The notes beneath the pieces were generated by a model. That model was given only the letters and a program-made list of their open reading frames with translations. It made no database searches and was not told the DNA's origin. DNA of 64,000 bases from Dendrophyllia cribrosa (Eukaryota > Cnidaria > Anthozoa > Scleractinia > Dendrophylliidae): positions 1,408,888 to 1,472,887 of the forward strand of contig JAJLRJ010000002.1 in assembly GCA_024195265.1 (NCBI GenBank), in the 5' to 3' direction. The first letter of the stretch is position 1. Every line of letters starts with the position of its first letter. The position numbers and the translations under genes were made by a program. Of this stretch, positions 21,847 through 34,172 are shown piece after piece.

Positions 21847-24800
21847 GTAAGTAAAAAAGATATTCCTGCATGTGGGTTTGGTGTCCTTATCCTTAGTAAA
21901 TAAACATTGCATATTGAACATCACCCTTATTAAACTTGCAACGATATTGTAGGCTGTAAAAGTCCCCCGAAAAAACCTCATTGTCGTTCTTGGAGGTGCG
22001 GCGGGTGACATTATTATTGTCGTTTACGAAAGGAAACCCAAACGGACATAACTGAGACATATGGTTATTCGAGAAATTTTTCTTCACAACATGTTTAGGG
22101 CGCTCATTTACAATGATCTTTTCACTTCAGCATTTGATAACGTACTTTGGTTCTATTTTTAGAGACATTTCCAATAATGGAATGACGACCGTTCAAGATT
22201 CTGTCTTTATAAATTTTACAAACCTTGTTCATTTGTAAGTATTAGGATTATGTCTATTTATAATGATTAATAGTTGTAATATTTATAGCATGTGTAGCAG
22301 CCGCTATTGTTCCTTGTATAAACTCACCCACCCACCCAGCCCATAAATGCGAATGTCACTACGTCTCCTTCTTCTGGCAAAGTGAGTGGAAGGGGTGGTT
22401 CGTTCAATTTTCAGCTACCCAAGGGGGATGGGTCATCCTACATGTATTTCATAACAGAGATAGGCACCCATTTAAAAGTCTTGATACTACTGGAACAGTT
22501 GGCTACAGTTGGTATATAAAATACAGCGAGCTAAAATTATTGTTTTTAAAATTCTCTCAAACCTCTTTGTGTCCTTTTTAAAATGCAGTTTTAATACTAG
22601 TAGTAATCATAGATTATAGTGCGTCTCCTTATCCCGTGGCACCTCGTCTTGACCTTGTACCTCAGTTTCATGAATTAATTCAGCCACTGTTTAAAAGGGC
22701 TATGTCGCGAGATATGTCACGCAGGCAAAAACGTCGGGCCGTCATCAAACAAATTCACGCTATCGCCGTGGAATCGGGCAAAATCCTGCCGTGCTGTGTA
22801 CTCCGAAAGGTCTCAGATTTTTCCGACATATAAATAGTATATTTGTCTTGATTTCTTTTCGGTTATTTCTCCGATTCTGAGATCATACTCCTCAGTACAT
22901 GTTCTAATACCCGGAACCGGAAATGAGAAATTTCTGAGAAAGCCTGTTCTTGGACACCGCGTTAATGGAGCATGAAATCGACGTTTAAGTCACGCAACAT
23001 TCAACGTGAATTTCGCAGGATTTTTCGGATAAAATTACAACTACCAGTTGCAAGTAAGACACAAGACTGTTGAACATAATTCCTTTATTAGCTAGACAAA
23101 TTTTAGTCACAAAACTGCGAAATCTTTAGTCGCAAATGCGCCCGATACAGGCGCAATTTGGAGCACTGTAAAGTTAATCTGCGTTCGCCTGGCGCGGCCG
23201 GTCAGTGAATTATTGCTACAAGGTTGTGTTTTTGTTGAAAAGACATAAGCGAATTGCACCGTACCGTAGAACATCGCGAAGAACGACGTCGGTATTTAGG
23301 CGAAAGCTTCCCAAATCAGGCAGAGAAGCACAGCAAAATCAAGATAGAACATTCAAAACATACCAGAACGGTAGCGAGGAAAATCTGTAACTTCTTGCTT
23401 GATTCCAAAGAGACCCAACAACTTACTTGGTCCGGTGAAGAACCTTCGCCAATTTTTCCACTACGTACTTTTACTAGGCATTGAAATATTGAGCCGTACG
23501 ATTCCAAAATCGGGAAAATATCCGAAACTAAATCAAGACAAATAGATTATTCACATGGGACATTTCGGAACCCCAGCTCCCCAGGATGATGCCTGATTTC
23601 CACGCGATGCTGGATACTATTGTGACGTTTCAAGATGGCGCAGATTTGGTACCGACACTTTTCTCGATTCGTTCCGCTTAGACGACGCGCTAAGCATGCT
23701 GGATACTATTGTGACGTTTCAAGATGGCGCAGATTTGGTACCGACACTTTTCTCGATTCGTTCCGCTTAGACGACGCGCTAAGCATGCTGGATACTATTG
23801 TGACGTTTCAAGATGGCGCAGATTTGGTACCGACACTTTTCTCGATTCGTTCCGCCTAGCCGACAAGATTAGGAAGCGTCTCCTTCGTCGACGCAAAAAT
23901 GTATGAATTTTTGTAACATTTCATTGCTGTTTAATATTCTGCTACCTTAATCAACATGTTGCTACCACGCAGCCTATAATCAATAATAAACAAAAATTAA
24001 GGCAGTCTCTAACAAATGTATTCAAAATATCCACTGAGAACTTCACATGGCTAGTACATGTATATAATAAGAAGGGAGAACAACTATAAAATTTGTCGTA
24101 CTGTTTTTTTTTGTTTTTTGTTTTTGTTTTTTCATTTTATAAATTGAAAAAAAAGTCATATCTTATATATTGTTCCATAAACTCGGCCTGTTCAACTGTC
24201 ATCACCTTTTCTCGCTCTTCAACTTCTTCACCAAGTTCATCATGGCTCTCTTCATCACGTCTCTCTTCATTACGTCTCTCTTCACCACTGCTCTCTTCAT
24301 TCATGTTCCCTATAGGGTTGTCATCTTCCTCGCCTTCGCTGCTATCCTCGGCTATTGCCTTTTTGACAACTGACCTGGCGAATGGTGAGAAACTGTACCC
24401 TGCTCAGGTCAATTAACAAATAATGATTGAATGCCACTGTTTTTGTAAGAAGGAGAAATGCTGGAAAGTATCTTGTCGATATTAGCTGTCATCCTTTTCA
24501 TTGTTCTCGCCCTTGACTTTGTTTTTCCTTCTTTCGCAGCCTGCTGTTTGCTTTCAGGTTTCCCTTGGTCGTAAACTTATACAATTTCTTGTGCTTTATC
24601 ATTAAGTCTTCCAACTTTTGCTTGATTTCCTGGACCTTTGCTTCATTCTCGCCAAGTGTTCCAAAACACTTTTCATGGAACTGGTGAACGCATTCATTTC
24701 CCGTCTTCAATTTAGAATTGGTCTTGGAAAATAGCAAGGCGTCTTCATTTGTAATCACTTCAAGACCTGGTAGTGAAATACATGCATCACCTTGCGTACT

Positions 24801-25842
24801 AGAAAATTGCGTAAAAAAATTAACTAAAAAAGACAAGCCTACTTAGTGTCAGCTCACCTTCAGTTGTCAGCGGCCATAGTCAGTGTCTCCCTGGCAAAGA
24901 ATCAAGTGGCTCTGAAGCAAGCAGCAGCTCAGAAGCAAGCGAAGAGTCAAGTGAAAACTGTGTTCTATCAGGAAGTTGGGAGTGTGTCTCCGATGATGAC
25001 AATATCCCCCACGCAAAACTGACTTCCAACAGTTGGATTGACAGTGATAGCGATGTACCATTAAGTGAACTTGCCAAACTTTAATAATATAAATTCCTAA
25101 CGAAGCGAGACCAGAGGCCGGAGGTTTATGATTTCGTCATACACAAAATGTGGTTTCATTGGATTAAGATGAAACCAAAAATCCATGTTTACTTGGGGGT
25201 GGATCATGTAATTTTCAACCTTCATAAAAGGGGGGGATGGTTCAGTCAGTTTTGTACCAAAGGAGGGAAGGACCATGTGTTTTTTATCAACCACATTTCC
25301 AAATGCTCCGGACCACCCCCCCCCCCCCCCCCCCCCCCCCACCCCCACCCCAATACTTTTTGACCATTTCCTTACTGCTCTCAAATCGTATTGAAAAAAT
25401 TGAATCACCACGTTTATTTTATTTAAGTGTACAAACAAAAGGTTAAGCACACTTCACAGCACATAAAGCACATAAACACACATAAACTGGTAAAGCACTT
25501 TATTCCCTTTATTAGTTGGCATAAACGCACATAAAGCACTTTATTCCCTTTATTGGGTAGCATTTTTAAATTCTAAACGAATCATAAACATATTTTAATA
25601 GTCTGTCGTAAGTCGTTGTTTTATCCATTCTAAATATGATATATACATTTCTATACATTTATTATTAGTAGTATTTTAAATCATTATTTTCGAAATTAGA
25701 AGTATCTAACTTATAATATAGTATAGTGTATGATATTGAAGGATTATTATTATTATTATTATTATTATTGTATTTTAACTTAGGTGTCCCCGATTAGTGT
25801 GCCACTTGTGGCACGCTAGAAGCTTGACACGATAATAAAACT

Positions 25843-25873
<31 letters not shown>

Positions 25874-28516
25874 AATTGTAAGCAAGCTTGGTCACAATCC
25901 TGTTTACTTTGAAAGAATGTATGTCTTACAGAAAGGTAAACACCTAAACCAACCTTTTCAGTACCCAAAAATACTTAGTTGTGTGTTGTTGTTGTTTTTT
26001 AACTGGATAACAGATCGTTGGCGAGGAATGGAATATCCACTATTAGTTCAAGAGCCTTTGACGGACTCGTCAAACTTAAAACCTTGTGAGTTTACAATTT
26101 ACAATACCATAGATTTGGTATATTAATTCATGTAATTATTCAATATATTTTAATATTGTTTTAGTAACTTTGGTATTTATAGTTTTATTGCGCATTTAAT
26201 CATGTAATTGTATGTTAATTTGCGCATTATCAAATAATAAATATTATTATTATTGTTATTATTATTATTAATATTATTAATTATTATTATTATTATTTAT
26301 TATTATTTTTTTTGTATCTTTTTTAAGGCATCCAGAGACCTTGCTTGCACCTAATGAGTATATAATTATCGTTGATAGGTTGTATCTACTGAAATTTAAT
26401 TCCATCCTTTTTAACGTTATCATTCTGGACAAAATCGATACCTGTTATGTATCGAATGTCGCCATATCTCACGAAAATAAAATTTATAGTGGACTGGACT
26501 TGCTTGTGACACTTACGGTGGCAAAACACAGTTTTCTTATAACTTTTATATTTTGATAGTTTTGTTTAAGTGGGTGCCATTGGCAAGGAAAGTTTGCTGC
26601 TTATAATCCATCTTAAAATATATTAGTATTTGTTTATTTTCATAAAATCCAGTCATTATAATTTCCATCATTAGTCTCCCAACAAACAAAAAATTATACT
26701 GATATGTTAACACTGACCTAAAGTGATTTTGACAGAGATCTACCGTACAATATTTTGTGAAAATGTCCTATGTCTGATACAATTCACACATAACAGACTG
26801 CTTGATTTTAAGACGGTAAATAACAATTTTGCGAACAAAACAAAATAAAATGATGGATATATGGACGTCATGTTTGTTTTACTCAAACTTTGCCTACCTG
26901 CTGACTCGCGTCAGCAGCTGACACCGCAGAGAGCGCGCAAACTGTTTTTAACCTGCATGCACCTTATCTTACTGTAGTTTGTGTTAGTAAAGTAAACTCG
27001 CCAAATGCATAATCGAGGTTGTGTTATCTAAATAAGCAGGACCGGAATGGAAATCTTCTTTTGTCTTAAGCTCAGTAAGAGGACCAAACCTAATATAGCA
27101 ATTGATTGTTACTGTTTTGCTTGCAGAAACCTCAAGGAGAACAACGTGGAGATCTGGGATCTGGAACTGACTATTCAGCTACCTTCTCTCCAGAAAATGG
27201 ATGTCACTGCCAACAGGAACTGGAAAACGCCTAAAAATATCCTCAAACTTAAAAGCCTACAAGAGTTGGTAGGACTTTACTTGAACGACAACTGTCAAAA
27301 CTGTCGGCTTCTCAAACGCAACGAAATGATTAAAGCCCAAGCACTTGAAGTAACAGCCATGAATAATGAAGGATTTACTATTCAACAAGATTGCCTGGAG
27401 GAAACTTTTAGCCTGAACAGTTCGTACAGTTTTCTTATGACTAACAGCTTTTTTCCTACATGCACTTTGGAAGATAAGGATTGCCAGAAAAGTCTCGGTT
27501 TTACAAAACAAACGAATCGATGCCTTCAAATTGGAAAATCTTTGCTCATAGCTGCGTTTCCAATAGGAATCATAGCTGTAATGTTGAACGTATTTGTTGT
27601 CATGGAAACTCTGTCCTCCAAACGCCTTCGTCAACAGCCTTATCTTATTTTAGTGAGTTTTTTGGCTATAGCTGACACCTTAGAGGGCGTCTATATAATA
27701 GTCATAGCAAGTGTTTATCAAGCCGTGCCACCAGTGGAATTGGAGACAAAGAGAAAAAACTTCTGTGATTATATTGGTTTCGCGAGCGTATTTGCTAACA
27801 CAATGACAATGAACATTTCTTTACTTTTGACGATCGAAAGATACTTAGCAACGATCTTTTGGTCGAGACCAAACATGAAAATGCAAATCAAACATGTGTT
27901 ACTTGCGCCATTAATATCAATAGCCATTTGCTTGGTATTGTCAATTTGGGGATTATTTAATGAAAACTTCACTGACGGGGGTCTCGCGGGATACGTTTGT
28001 TATCCAATTCCAGATTTTAAGGACAAAACATATAGCGCTTACTCCATTTTCGTGACAACCGCTGCAGAGTTAATTTATTTGATAATTTTTGGTATGTACT
28101 TGCATATTTTCATTGTTGCACGAAATTCGGGTAGACAGTTAGGGATTGCAAGGGAAGCAAAGCTTGCAAAAAGAATTGGAGCCGTGGTCTTTACCAACAT
28201 AGTTTGCAACTTTCTTCCTTTTACCTTGTTTGTTGTTGTCATATCAACAGATCCCTTTGTTGGCTCATCTGCAGAAGTCTCTGTTGGTACTGTTGTGGGA
28301 TGCCTCATTATTTTACCGGGGATAAACTCCATAATGAATTCTATTCTATATGCATATAGCAACGAGAAGTTACGAAGACACTTTGAGAAAAGGATTCACT
28401 CTATAACGGAGACGGTGAATTCTGCGATTCAAGAAAGACCTGTAAATCCGTCTGTCGTCTTGTTACGCGTTAGAAATATCACAAGTGCAATGGTACCAGA
28501 ACAAAATAATTTCTAG
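21635..28516 (+). CDS. LGR-type leucine-rich-repeat GPCR (exons 21635-21846, 22163-22234, 27127-28516)
   Basis: 212 + 72 + 1390 nt join in frame as 557 aa; every internal junction is phase 2 with GT-AG ends. Exon 1 encodes a signal peptide (MFTMWTMLFLWCFVMLASH) and a cysteine cap CPGNSCNC typical of LRR N-terminal flanks. Exon 2 is exactly 72 nt, one 24-residue LRR (DISNNGMTTVQDSVF...), the hallmark exon size of LGR genes. Exon 3 adds further LRR-like sequence, a Cys-containing hinge and seven hydrophobic segments from about residue 230. ERY at the end of TM3 (near 331) and NSILY in TM7 (near 498) match rhodopsin-class DRY and NPxxY. It should be a plasma-membrane receptor related to relaxin/glycoprotein-hormone receptors; the ligand is unknown. 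The LRR domain is very short. An upstream in-frame ATG at 21560 is possible, but the second start gives the cleaner signal peptide. Missed LRR exons in intron 2 cannot be excluded. Confidence 0.82.
22163..22234 (+). CDS. GPCR exon 2: single 24-residue LRR
   Basis: Lies between TTCTATTTTTAG and GTAAGT and is exactly 72 nt with phase 2 at both ends. The encoded repeat fits LxxLxLxxNxL when joined to exon 1. It is too short to appear as a stand-alone frame. Confidence 0.8.
22596..23896 (+). mobile_element. Unclassified 1.3-kb element, copy 3
   Basis: Lies in GPCR intron 2. Same ends as copies 1 and 2 (CTAGTAGTAATCATAG ... TTCGTCGACGC). It contains three units of an 89-bp tandem repeat (about 23610-23870), each with GGCGCAGATTTGGTACCGAC. 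A 65-codon frame at 22636-22833 is partly shared with copy 2 but has no known domain. The ends are not long inverted repeats, so a cut-and-paste origin is not obvious; a Helitron-like or other mechanism is possible. Confidence 0.7.
24140..24836 (-). pseudogene. Unrecognised coding remnant on minus strand in GPCR intron 2
   Basis: Three coding-like stretches follow one another on the minus strand. The first (24798-24500) comes after a possible acceptor TTTTCTAG and has a Lys/Glu-rich, probably coiled-coil segment (VQEIKQKLEDLMIKHKK). The second, shifted by -1 from about 24580 to 24409, is basic (KEGKTKSRARTMKRMTANID). The third (about 24408-24140), after CCTGAGCAG, is strongly acidic with repeats of GEERR and DEES. 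The change of frame suggests a broken gene or transposon ORF, or an unrecognised splice. I do not recognise a family. Confidence 0.3.
24852..25084 (+). pseudogene. Acidic C-terminal-like coding stretch
   Basis: One plus frame reads through Ser/Glu-rich sequence (GSEASSSSEASEESSE), then DSDSDVPLSELAKL and a stop at 25082-25084. Acidic tails like this occur in transposases and nuclear proteins, but no domain precedes it here. It may be the last exon of a captured or transposon gene. Confidence 0.25.
25310..25350. repeat. Poly-C tract
   Basis: About 30 C residues interrupted by A, in GPCR intron 2. The proline- or glycine-rich frames here are artefacts of this tract. Confidence 0.9.
25735..25874 (+). 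mobile_element. LINE 3' end with (TTGA)n tail
   Basis: A (TTA)n run is followed by GTGCCACTTGTGGCACGCTA, which can form a hairpin, then a polyadenylation-like AATAAAACTATTTATTGATT and repeated TTGA. This layout is a CR1/L2-type LINE 3' terminus with nothing of the ORF left. Confidence 0.55.
26090..26312 (+). mobile_element. LINE-like 3' end with (ATT)n tail
   Basis: TTTGCGCATTATCAAATAAT precedes a long (ATT)n tract at 26237-26310. It looks like another truncated retroposon tail in GPCR intron 2. Confidence 0.4.
27127..28516 (+). CDS. GPCR exon 3: LRR end, hinge and seven-transmembrane domain
   Basis: The acceptor TTTTGCTTGCAG precedes the exon; the frame upstream of it is intron read-through. 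The exon holds the hinge cysteines, all seven membrane segments and a cytoplasmic tail ending at TAG 28514-28516. The single-exon 7TM region matches the organisation of LGR genes. Confidence 0.88.
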
Positions 28517-28728
28517 GAGAAAAATCAAGCCTGCTACACAATATTATGATAGCAGGATTTTACCCGTGCTCGACGCTGCTTATGAATCTCGTTTTTATAT
28601 CAAATTCATTATAATATCGTAAGAAGCTAGTCAATTTTAAAAGTATCTCACAGAATGCATTCATTTTTTTCAACGAAAAGCTTTTATAAGATGAAGAAGA
28701 TTGAGGAGCACCCAGCGAACCATGTCGG

Positions 28729-29085
28729 TTGAATAGCTGTTTGCAAGGCCTTAGTCGTCTTAAAAATTCGTCATTCCGGTCTTCTTCTTATGATCTTCGT
28801 GGCAATTACATTCTGCCACTACGTAAACCTAGAACAACTAGCTATGGCCTTGATCCGTTTACTTATTCCTCAGCTAAACTGTGGAATGCGCTGCCTGATT
28901 CTATCCGTACTAGTGTATTTACAGACTTTAGAAGGAAAATCCAGGGTTGTAACTTTGTGAAAACGCTGTTCGAAAATTATTTATAGATACTATATATTTA
29001 AACTTTTATGTTCTCGAAAATATTAGCTTTTGTAAGCTACTCTGAAATTCGAGAGAAAATAAAGTTTATGTATGTATGTATGTAT
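28729..29085 (+). mobile_element. CR1/L2 LINE 3' fragment with coding end and (ATGT)n tail
   Basis: The frame 28729-28986 encodes the RT C-terminal tail (LRKPRTTSYGLDPFTYSSAK, then LWNALPDSIR), a conserved signature of CR1/L2-like LINE proteins. AATAAAGTTTATG and a (TATG)n tail end it at about 29083. Everything 5' is missing, as expected from incomplete reverse transcription. It lies about 200 bp after the GPCR stop and may contribute to its 3' UTR. Confidence 0.75.
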
Positions 29086-29312
29086 TTTATTAATTAGATA
29101 GCTTAGATAGTTTACTTATTTAAATCATTTTTATACCTTAATTAGATGATTTTTACATGTATGATTGTTAATTAGTTCTAAATACTATAATGACTTGTGT
29201 ATTATTATAATTATTTATGTAAGTGCACGGCTCCTTGGGAGAGCACTTTTTTACTAGTGATAAAGGATTTCCGTGTTAAAATAAAGTTTATCTATCTGTC
29301 TATCTATGTATT
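29086..29312 (+). mobile_element. Second LINE 3' UTR with (TATC)n tail
   Basis: CACGGCTCCTTGGGAGAGCA, a LINE 3' UTR hairpin, is followed by AATAAAGTTTATC and a (TATC/TGTC)n tail at 29285-29308. It lies directly behind the first tail in the same orientation. Confidence 0.6.
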
Positions 29313-29940
29313 ACACACAGAGTTAATTCTCTGATTCCTTGTATCTATGTATGTAGTTTTTCTTAGTGAGATATCGCCTCAAACTTTCGTAACATCGGTA
29401 AACTTAACGCCTTTTGTTCTCGAAGCGATAAAAAATGTTTTGGGTAAGAAATACGGTCAGCTGGGATTTCCGGAAAGGAAATAAAGAAGCTAGCAAATTC
29501 GGGAAATAATATTCCTTTTACTAAAATCTTCAGTCTGGCGCTGAAATATTCAGCTATAAGATCCGAAACGATCAAACTGTATTATTTATATTTAGCTTTC
29601 ACGAAATGTCCTTAAATTTAATTGAGGCACTAAACTGGAAACGAGGTCATAGTGTAGAACGCCATTCCAAGAATTTTCTTGAACATTCATCATTAGGTGC
29701 CTCTGAAGGTATGAGCCGTCTAAATAAAGCATATTTTGTTATATGCTTTATTTTCTCCTAAACTTTGTTTTCACGTTAATTGAGTTTATTAAATATGGCA
29801 GCAAAAAAGGGATAGCCAGTCTGTTAAATTTTGCTTATATTTGGCATTTGACGCCTTGTTAAAGGGCAATTTTTTTGTAGACAAACATATATAACTTGTA
29901 ATTTGTGATAATCATGATTCAGTGGCATAAATTTAGCAAA
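29313..29940. other. Non-coding stretch
   Basis: No gene seen. An inverted AAATAAAGCATATTTTGTTA and ATATGCTTTATTTT hairpin lies at 29720-29756. Confidence 0.4.
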
Positions 29941-30114
29941 TTTCCACCGGTTTAACGTGGTGTGGACTCTTATTTACCACGATTTACGTCATCACATGGT
30001 CAAAATGTTGTGGACTCACGAGGCGCAGCGGAGTGAGTTAGCAACAAATTTTGACAATGTGATGACGTAAATCGTGGTAAATAAGAGTCCACACCACGGA
30101 AAACCGGTGGAAAT
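29941..30114. repeat. Foldback MITE (about 174 bp)
   Basis: Arms TTTCCACCGG ... and ... CCGGTGGAAA enclose about 65 bp of near-perfect inverted sequence, including TTTACGTCATCAC and GTGATGACGTAAA. No coding. Confidence 0.7.
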
Positions 30115-30176
30115 CTGTTTTTTTTACCGCAATATTTAGAAATTACGTGATGTTAGCGTCAGCACCGTTGTCTGTA

Positions 30177-30912
30177 CAGTCAACTCCCGCCTTGCGGACA
30201 CCTCGCTATTACGGACACCCCGCTATTACGGACAGCACCTAAATCCTCGGCGAAAGTTACAGACGTTTGACTGAAACAAACTCCCGCTATTACGGACTCT
30301 CGCTATTACGGACTTACGGACACTTTATTCGGTCCCAACGTCACAATTTTATTGTTTCCTCTCTCGTTATAGCGGACACCGAGCAGCATCTTGGAATATT
30401 TGCACACATACATTAAGTCTATTTTTTCTGCTTTTTGAAATTGTCTTTGTCTTTTTTGGTCGATTGAATTTAGTCTCCTTGGCGACAAAGTGGGGGAAGT
30501 TGTAATTCAAAGGAGAAGTACACAGAGCCCGATTGGAACGATATTTTAAGCCAATGTGATAGCTGATGCAATCAACAGCTGATGTTCAGGTTTTTCCTTG
30601 AAAATAATTTTTTTTAGAAATGTAGATTACGTTACTTCAGTACAGTAGGAAACCATAACGATGCATGTGTGGACATTGCTGCAACATACGATGATTGTTG
30701 TTTACGTACCTAGAAGAACTACTGTACACAAAGGGTACGTAACTTCTGTTCTGTTTGTAAATAAAGTTCTGACGCTCTTTACGTGCGACAATGGGTCTGA
30801 AAAAGGTGTCCCCTACTGTAAATATGGTTTAAAATAAAACATTTACGGACTCTCGCTATTACGGTCACCAAATCGCGGTCCCGAGGGTGTCCGCTATAAC
30901 GGGAGTTGACTG
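30177..30912. mobile_element. Tigger/pogo-like MITE (736 bp)
   Basis: Ends CAGTCAACTCCCG and CGGGAGTTGACTG are flanked by TA (30175-30176, 30913-30914). Repeats of CGCTATTACGGACA fill both subterminal regions. TA target and CAGT ends are those of Tc1/mariner pogo-Tigger elements; no transposase frame remains. Confidence 0.75.
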
Positions 30913-30914
30913 TA

Positions 30915-31665
30915 CTCTCATTTACCACCCGCATCGACAAATCAGATTGCGAGATTACCGGCAATTGTGGTAAAACAATATTTTGACCGTGCGGTACAGA
31001 GAGCCGGGTACTTAGAGTGCAGTGCGCGGGGGCTCACGGTTCGTGTGTTTAAAATGAAATGTTTTAGTCGTTTACTTTTTTAGTTAAGATACCTTAAAAC
31101 CTTAAAGGTAGCACCACTGTATAGGTCGAGCGTACACGGTCCCCATTTTTCCCAACTGTTGTTTTTTTGGGGGTTACGTGTCCGACTCTGGTGCGTTTAG
31201 ATTTATTATAATATTATAGTGCTTTGTCAATGAATGAAATGCATCGTGGGCCTGGCTGACCAATGCACCATGCCGTCTTAGCCTTGTGTGTTTGTTCGGC
31301 TGTGAGTGAAGGCAAAATAAAAATAATCCTACATGGAAAGTGTTTTGTACAGTATTTACGCACTCGTTAGTTCGTATCAGAAATCTCAGTCGTTCGCTGA
31401 GCTCACTCGTTCAATTTCTGACACATCACTAACTCGTGCATTAATAACGCATGCGCGCACTTGTCAATACACAGGTATCTTTCTAAACATTTTTATCAAA
31501 GATTTCAAAAATATCTACACACGAAAATCGACGTGTCTCATTGTATGCAGTTATTAAATCATTAACAGAGGCTGCAAGAGTTTATTTTATTACTGTAATC
31601 ATTCAATAATTCTGCTTGCTGTAAATCGGAGGGTAAGCTATTCCAAAGTACCACATCTCTATAGC
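30915..31665. other. Non-coding stretch
   Basis: No gene seen. Frames here are short and domain-free. Confidence 0.4.
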
Positions 31666-31669
31666 TTAA

Positions 31670-32708
31670 GGTGTTTTGATACAGTTTTCTGGAGACCATA
31701 CCTACATTTTCAATCAGCTTTTAAGCTGACTTTTCCAAGTCAGATCAACGTGAAATTTTCACTACTAACTGGTTTTGAATTTAATCGATATTACCATGAC
31801 GACGATAAACAAGAAACTTAGAAATCAGTAAAAGTGAAATTTAGCGCGTTTAAGATTTCGCATTAAAAATCCCACGTAGACATCTTAAATTATGGTATAT
31901 GGCATATATATTTTGCAAGAATAAACAATTCTGTATGTTTGATTTCAAATAAATCGTAATAACATTTCAAACCTTACTATTTGTGTACTGGTAATAAATT
32001 GATCGAGAGATTAACATTCGTTTTGTGAAACTACTTTAATGATAGTGTCAAAAAGTGGCTTGATGTTATGTTTGTAAACCTTCAAAGTTTTGTTTACTTT
32101 CTCTTTTGCGATCTTAAGAACTACCTTTTTTCCTAACATCGCTTCATGTGCAATTTTTGGGTAATTTTCGATTTTAATCGCTTTTGCAAAAATCTGAGAA
32201 ACGGCTCGATGGATTTTTTTAAAACGTTCACTGCACATGCTCGCCGATGTGCAAAATATTATCTGAAAGTTTCATTGACATTGATTCACTGGAACGCCTT
32301 TAAATTTAAAGATGAAGACGACGTACGAATCGGCCGAAAAAATGGCGTTACAAATTCACTTTTTTAAGTTATTCTTAATAATGATTTCAAATCAATGCGC
32401 ATTGCATTCCTCCTTGATTTATACATTTCGTTGTGATCGACCTGCTGTGCATCTATTATTATCTATATTCGAGCATGATTGTACCTTATTACTCTCCTTA
32501 CTATTTTCCAGATTCCTTTAAGTCTCTTTTTAGGATAATTTTTAGCAATGAATGCCCTTTTGCGTTTTAAAAACGTTTTTACAGCAGGTGTTTTGAACTC
32601 AAAAGAAAACAGATGCAAAGAAATTTGCATGAACGAGCGTACGTTGCAATGTTTCAATCACGGAGAAATGTAGTGCGCATTGATTTGAAATCGTTACTTA
32701 GCATAACT
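31670..32708 (+). mobile_element. TTAA-target foldback element A1 (right end missing)
   Basis: It begins GGTGTTTTGATACAGTTTTC after TTAA (31666-31669) and matches the 48724-51508 element (A2) for about 700 bp, including the block around 32195-32400. From about 32560 to 32708 the sequence turns back as the reverse complement of the A2 block near 50974-51118. The far TTAA end is absent, because the element is interrupted at 32709 by the Tc1-like element and does not resume on its other side. Confidence 0.65.
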
Positions 32709-34172
32709 TACAGTGCGGCGCCCAAAAGTGTGACCACTTTTAATTAATTCGCATTCTTTCGTGCCGATTATCCAATCATGCGAGAGTACTTTTAATTAAT
32801 TCGCATTCTTTCGTGCCTGTTATCCAATCAGAAGGCGAAGATAGTTACAGCCAACCGCAAGAACAAAATCAAGGCAACATGTTACGAAGACAAAATTGCT
32901 CTTTCATGAATACCATTTTTGGACGCTTTTCCAGCTGAACTTTGGCGTTTTTGGCCTCGAAAATAACACCGAAATGCAAAATGTTCAAGGTCAAATTTTG
33001 GCAAATCGACATCGGCTTACCTGCTGTAGTAAACGGTAAACGTTCGGCCAGGCGACGTATCAATTTAATCGGCTGTAAGAACACATTTTCCACGGCCAGA
33101 AGAACATAATTGCTAATATTTATTTCTCCTACAAGTATCATTGGTGTAATAATTCAAAACTATCCTGAGGTAATTGTGTATTTATGTTCCGTATGTTTGG
33201 CTATTTTTCTCTATAGTAACGCGAAACCGCCGCGCGATCTCGGCGGAGTTAAAGCCACTGAATTAGAGCTGATTCATAACACTCGGTGTTTCGCTATTCG
33301 AAAACAATGTTCTACTAATTCTACGTCAAATAAGAAAACTTTTTTCATCTTTCATTGAGGACCATGCTGTTGAAGAATTTGCAAAATGCCCATTTGCGAC
33401 CAGATCTCACATCTTTAAAAAGCTATCCACAAACACAACTCCACACCTGATACTTCGCCAGGTTTTACAGACCTGGGCATGGATCATATATCTTTTCATG
33501 TTCGGAAGTTACAAATGCTATCTGTCACGACTAAAAGCAAAATTTATAAGCCCTCTGAAAACTGCGAACTTGATGATTTCAATAGCTATTGTCAAATTAG
33601 TAGAATCAGCAAAATCAGATTCTCGGGAAATGCCCTGAACTTGTTGTTTCACTCGTGCTGAGTTGGAAGAGGTTTGTACGTAACAATTATCCACCACTGG
33701 GACTCGCCGAATATCGACTAGCCTGGGTACACTGAGGTAAGGTTTGTATTTCGTTTAGGGATTTTGTTCAGGGAAAAAACACTTTATATTTTGAGCGACA
33801 ATTTGTAGTCGCTGCAGTGACCCGCATCTGTTAGCACGTTCAATTGTGTCACTTCTATAAACGACAATCTTGCCTAAATTTCATGTGGAAATAAGCAAAG
33901 ACATCGTTATATCGGCTGTAGGACTTACTTTAATGAAGCTTTATCGTCGACCATCTGATCTGAGCAGTGGCATGAAATTCGCAGTGAGCGGATCTCGAAG
34001 CGCACGATTTTCCCCCAACAATTCCCATTTTGGAGTTACAAATTTAGTCTGGCGTAGAATTTCAAAGTTAGAAACGGAAAACTTGACTTGAAAGATCGTT
34101 GAAGGTAAAGGCCCTGAAGCATTCTTGAAACAGATGTCTTTTACGTTCCCGCATCATCGCTTGTTCATTTGA

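Noticed and set aside
25097..25450. Gly- or Pro-rich frames on both strands
   Set aside because: Created by the poly-C tract at 25310-25350.
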